This document shows positions 6,026 through 6,159 of a stretch of 6,159 nucleotides of DNA, piece by piece. The DNA is from JAGOJE01 sp964553715 (GTDB taxonomy: Bacteria; Pseudomonadota; Alphaproteobacteria; Rickettsiales; Rickettsiaceae). The notes beneath the pieces were generated by a model. The model ran no database searches. It worked only from the letters and a program-made list of their open reading frames with translations, and was not told the DNA's origin. Where the stretch lies: positions 1 through 6,159 of the forward strand of contig CAZKKY010000042.1 in NCBI GenBank assembly GCA_964553715.1, written 5' to 3'. Each line of letters begins with the position of its first letter. The stretch's first letter is position 1. Both the position numbers and the translations under genes were made by a program.

Positions 6026-6159
6026 TTATAATTTGCTCTTGAGTTTGTTCAAATTATCTTGAGATAGTCCTGTAACTGATTTTATTAATGCATCATCTAA
6101 TTTTTGCTTTAACATATTAATTGCTGTTTTCTCAAGAGCCTTCTCCATACCCTCAGCTA
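6026..6159 (-). CDS. C-terminal end of a probable Rpn-family recombination-promoting nuclease/putative transposase (partial)
   Basis: An open frame enters from the right edge and ends at TAA (6026-6028); 44 codons are visible, ending in NLNKLKSKL. The visible part is a charged amphipathic helix (AEGMEKALEKTAINMLK) followed by LDDALIKSVTGLSQDNL. That layout, a repeated EG/EK-rich helix and then a short TGLS helix-turn near the C-terminus, is typical of Rpn (PD-(D/E)XK nuclease, YhgA-like) proteins that are abundant in Rickettsia. The catalytic domain lies outside the window, so activity cannot be judged. It runs in the same direction as hipBA but about 260 bp upstream, and hipBA has its own promoter, so it is probably a separate unit. 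Confidence 0.62.
   Translation of the reverse strand, partial: AEGMEKALEKTAINMLKQKLDDALIKSVTGLSQDNLNKLKSKL

Overview
The window looks like an accessory region from an AT-rich intracellular alphaproteobacterium, most likely Rickettsiales (Rickettsia or a relative). The reasons are the low GC of the left half, Rickettsia-style ankyrin-repeat proteins, and a gene end at the right edge that resembles the C-terminus of the Rpn (PD-(D/E)XK) nuclease/transposase proteins common in such genomes. Genus assignment is inference; no rRNA or core gene is present.

Left half (1-4175, plus strand): three genes. The first (29-1300) and third (2685-4175) are paralogous ankyrin-repeat proteins. Each has a strongly diverged 288-residue N-terminal part with a TPR-like stretch, followed by a nearly identical C-terminal part built from a 69-residue (207-bp) double-ankyrin unit, present once plus a partial unit in the first gene and twice plus a partial unit in the third. 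The last 166 bp before the first gene's stop codon are identical in the two genes. Between them lies a 400-residue protein (1475-2677) ending in Cys-Cys-Leu-Ile-Met, a textbook eukaryotic CaaX prenylation box. Its middle carries a His/Asp/Cys pattern reminiscent of CE-clan (Ulp1/YopJ-type) cysteine peptidases or acetyltransferases. It has its own extended -10 promoter and is followed 7 bp later by the third gene, so these two look like an operon for two host-directed proteins.

Right half (4213-5767, minus strand): a complete hipBA toxin-antitoxin module converging on the ankyrin genes. It consists of a HipA-type Ser/Thr kinase with all expected kinase residues and an XRE-family HipB antitoxin overlapping it by 8 bp, with a well-formed promoter upstream. 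Sampled lines of hipA are near 40% GC against under 30% in the ankyrin genes, which suggests separate acquisition. At the right edge (6026-6159, minus) is the C-terminal end of a probable Rpn-family protein.

The most interesting signals are the CaaX box on an unrecognised bacterial protein, its possible CE-clan catalytic centre, and the perfect nucleotide identity of the 3' ends of two otherwise old, diverged ankyrin paralogues. No gene-free stretch exceeds 300 bp; no tRNA, rRNA, CRISPR array or convincing terminator was seen.
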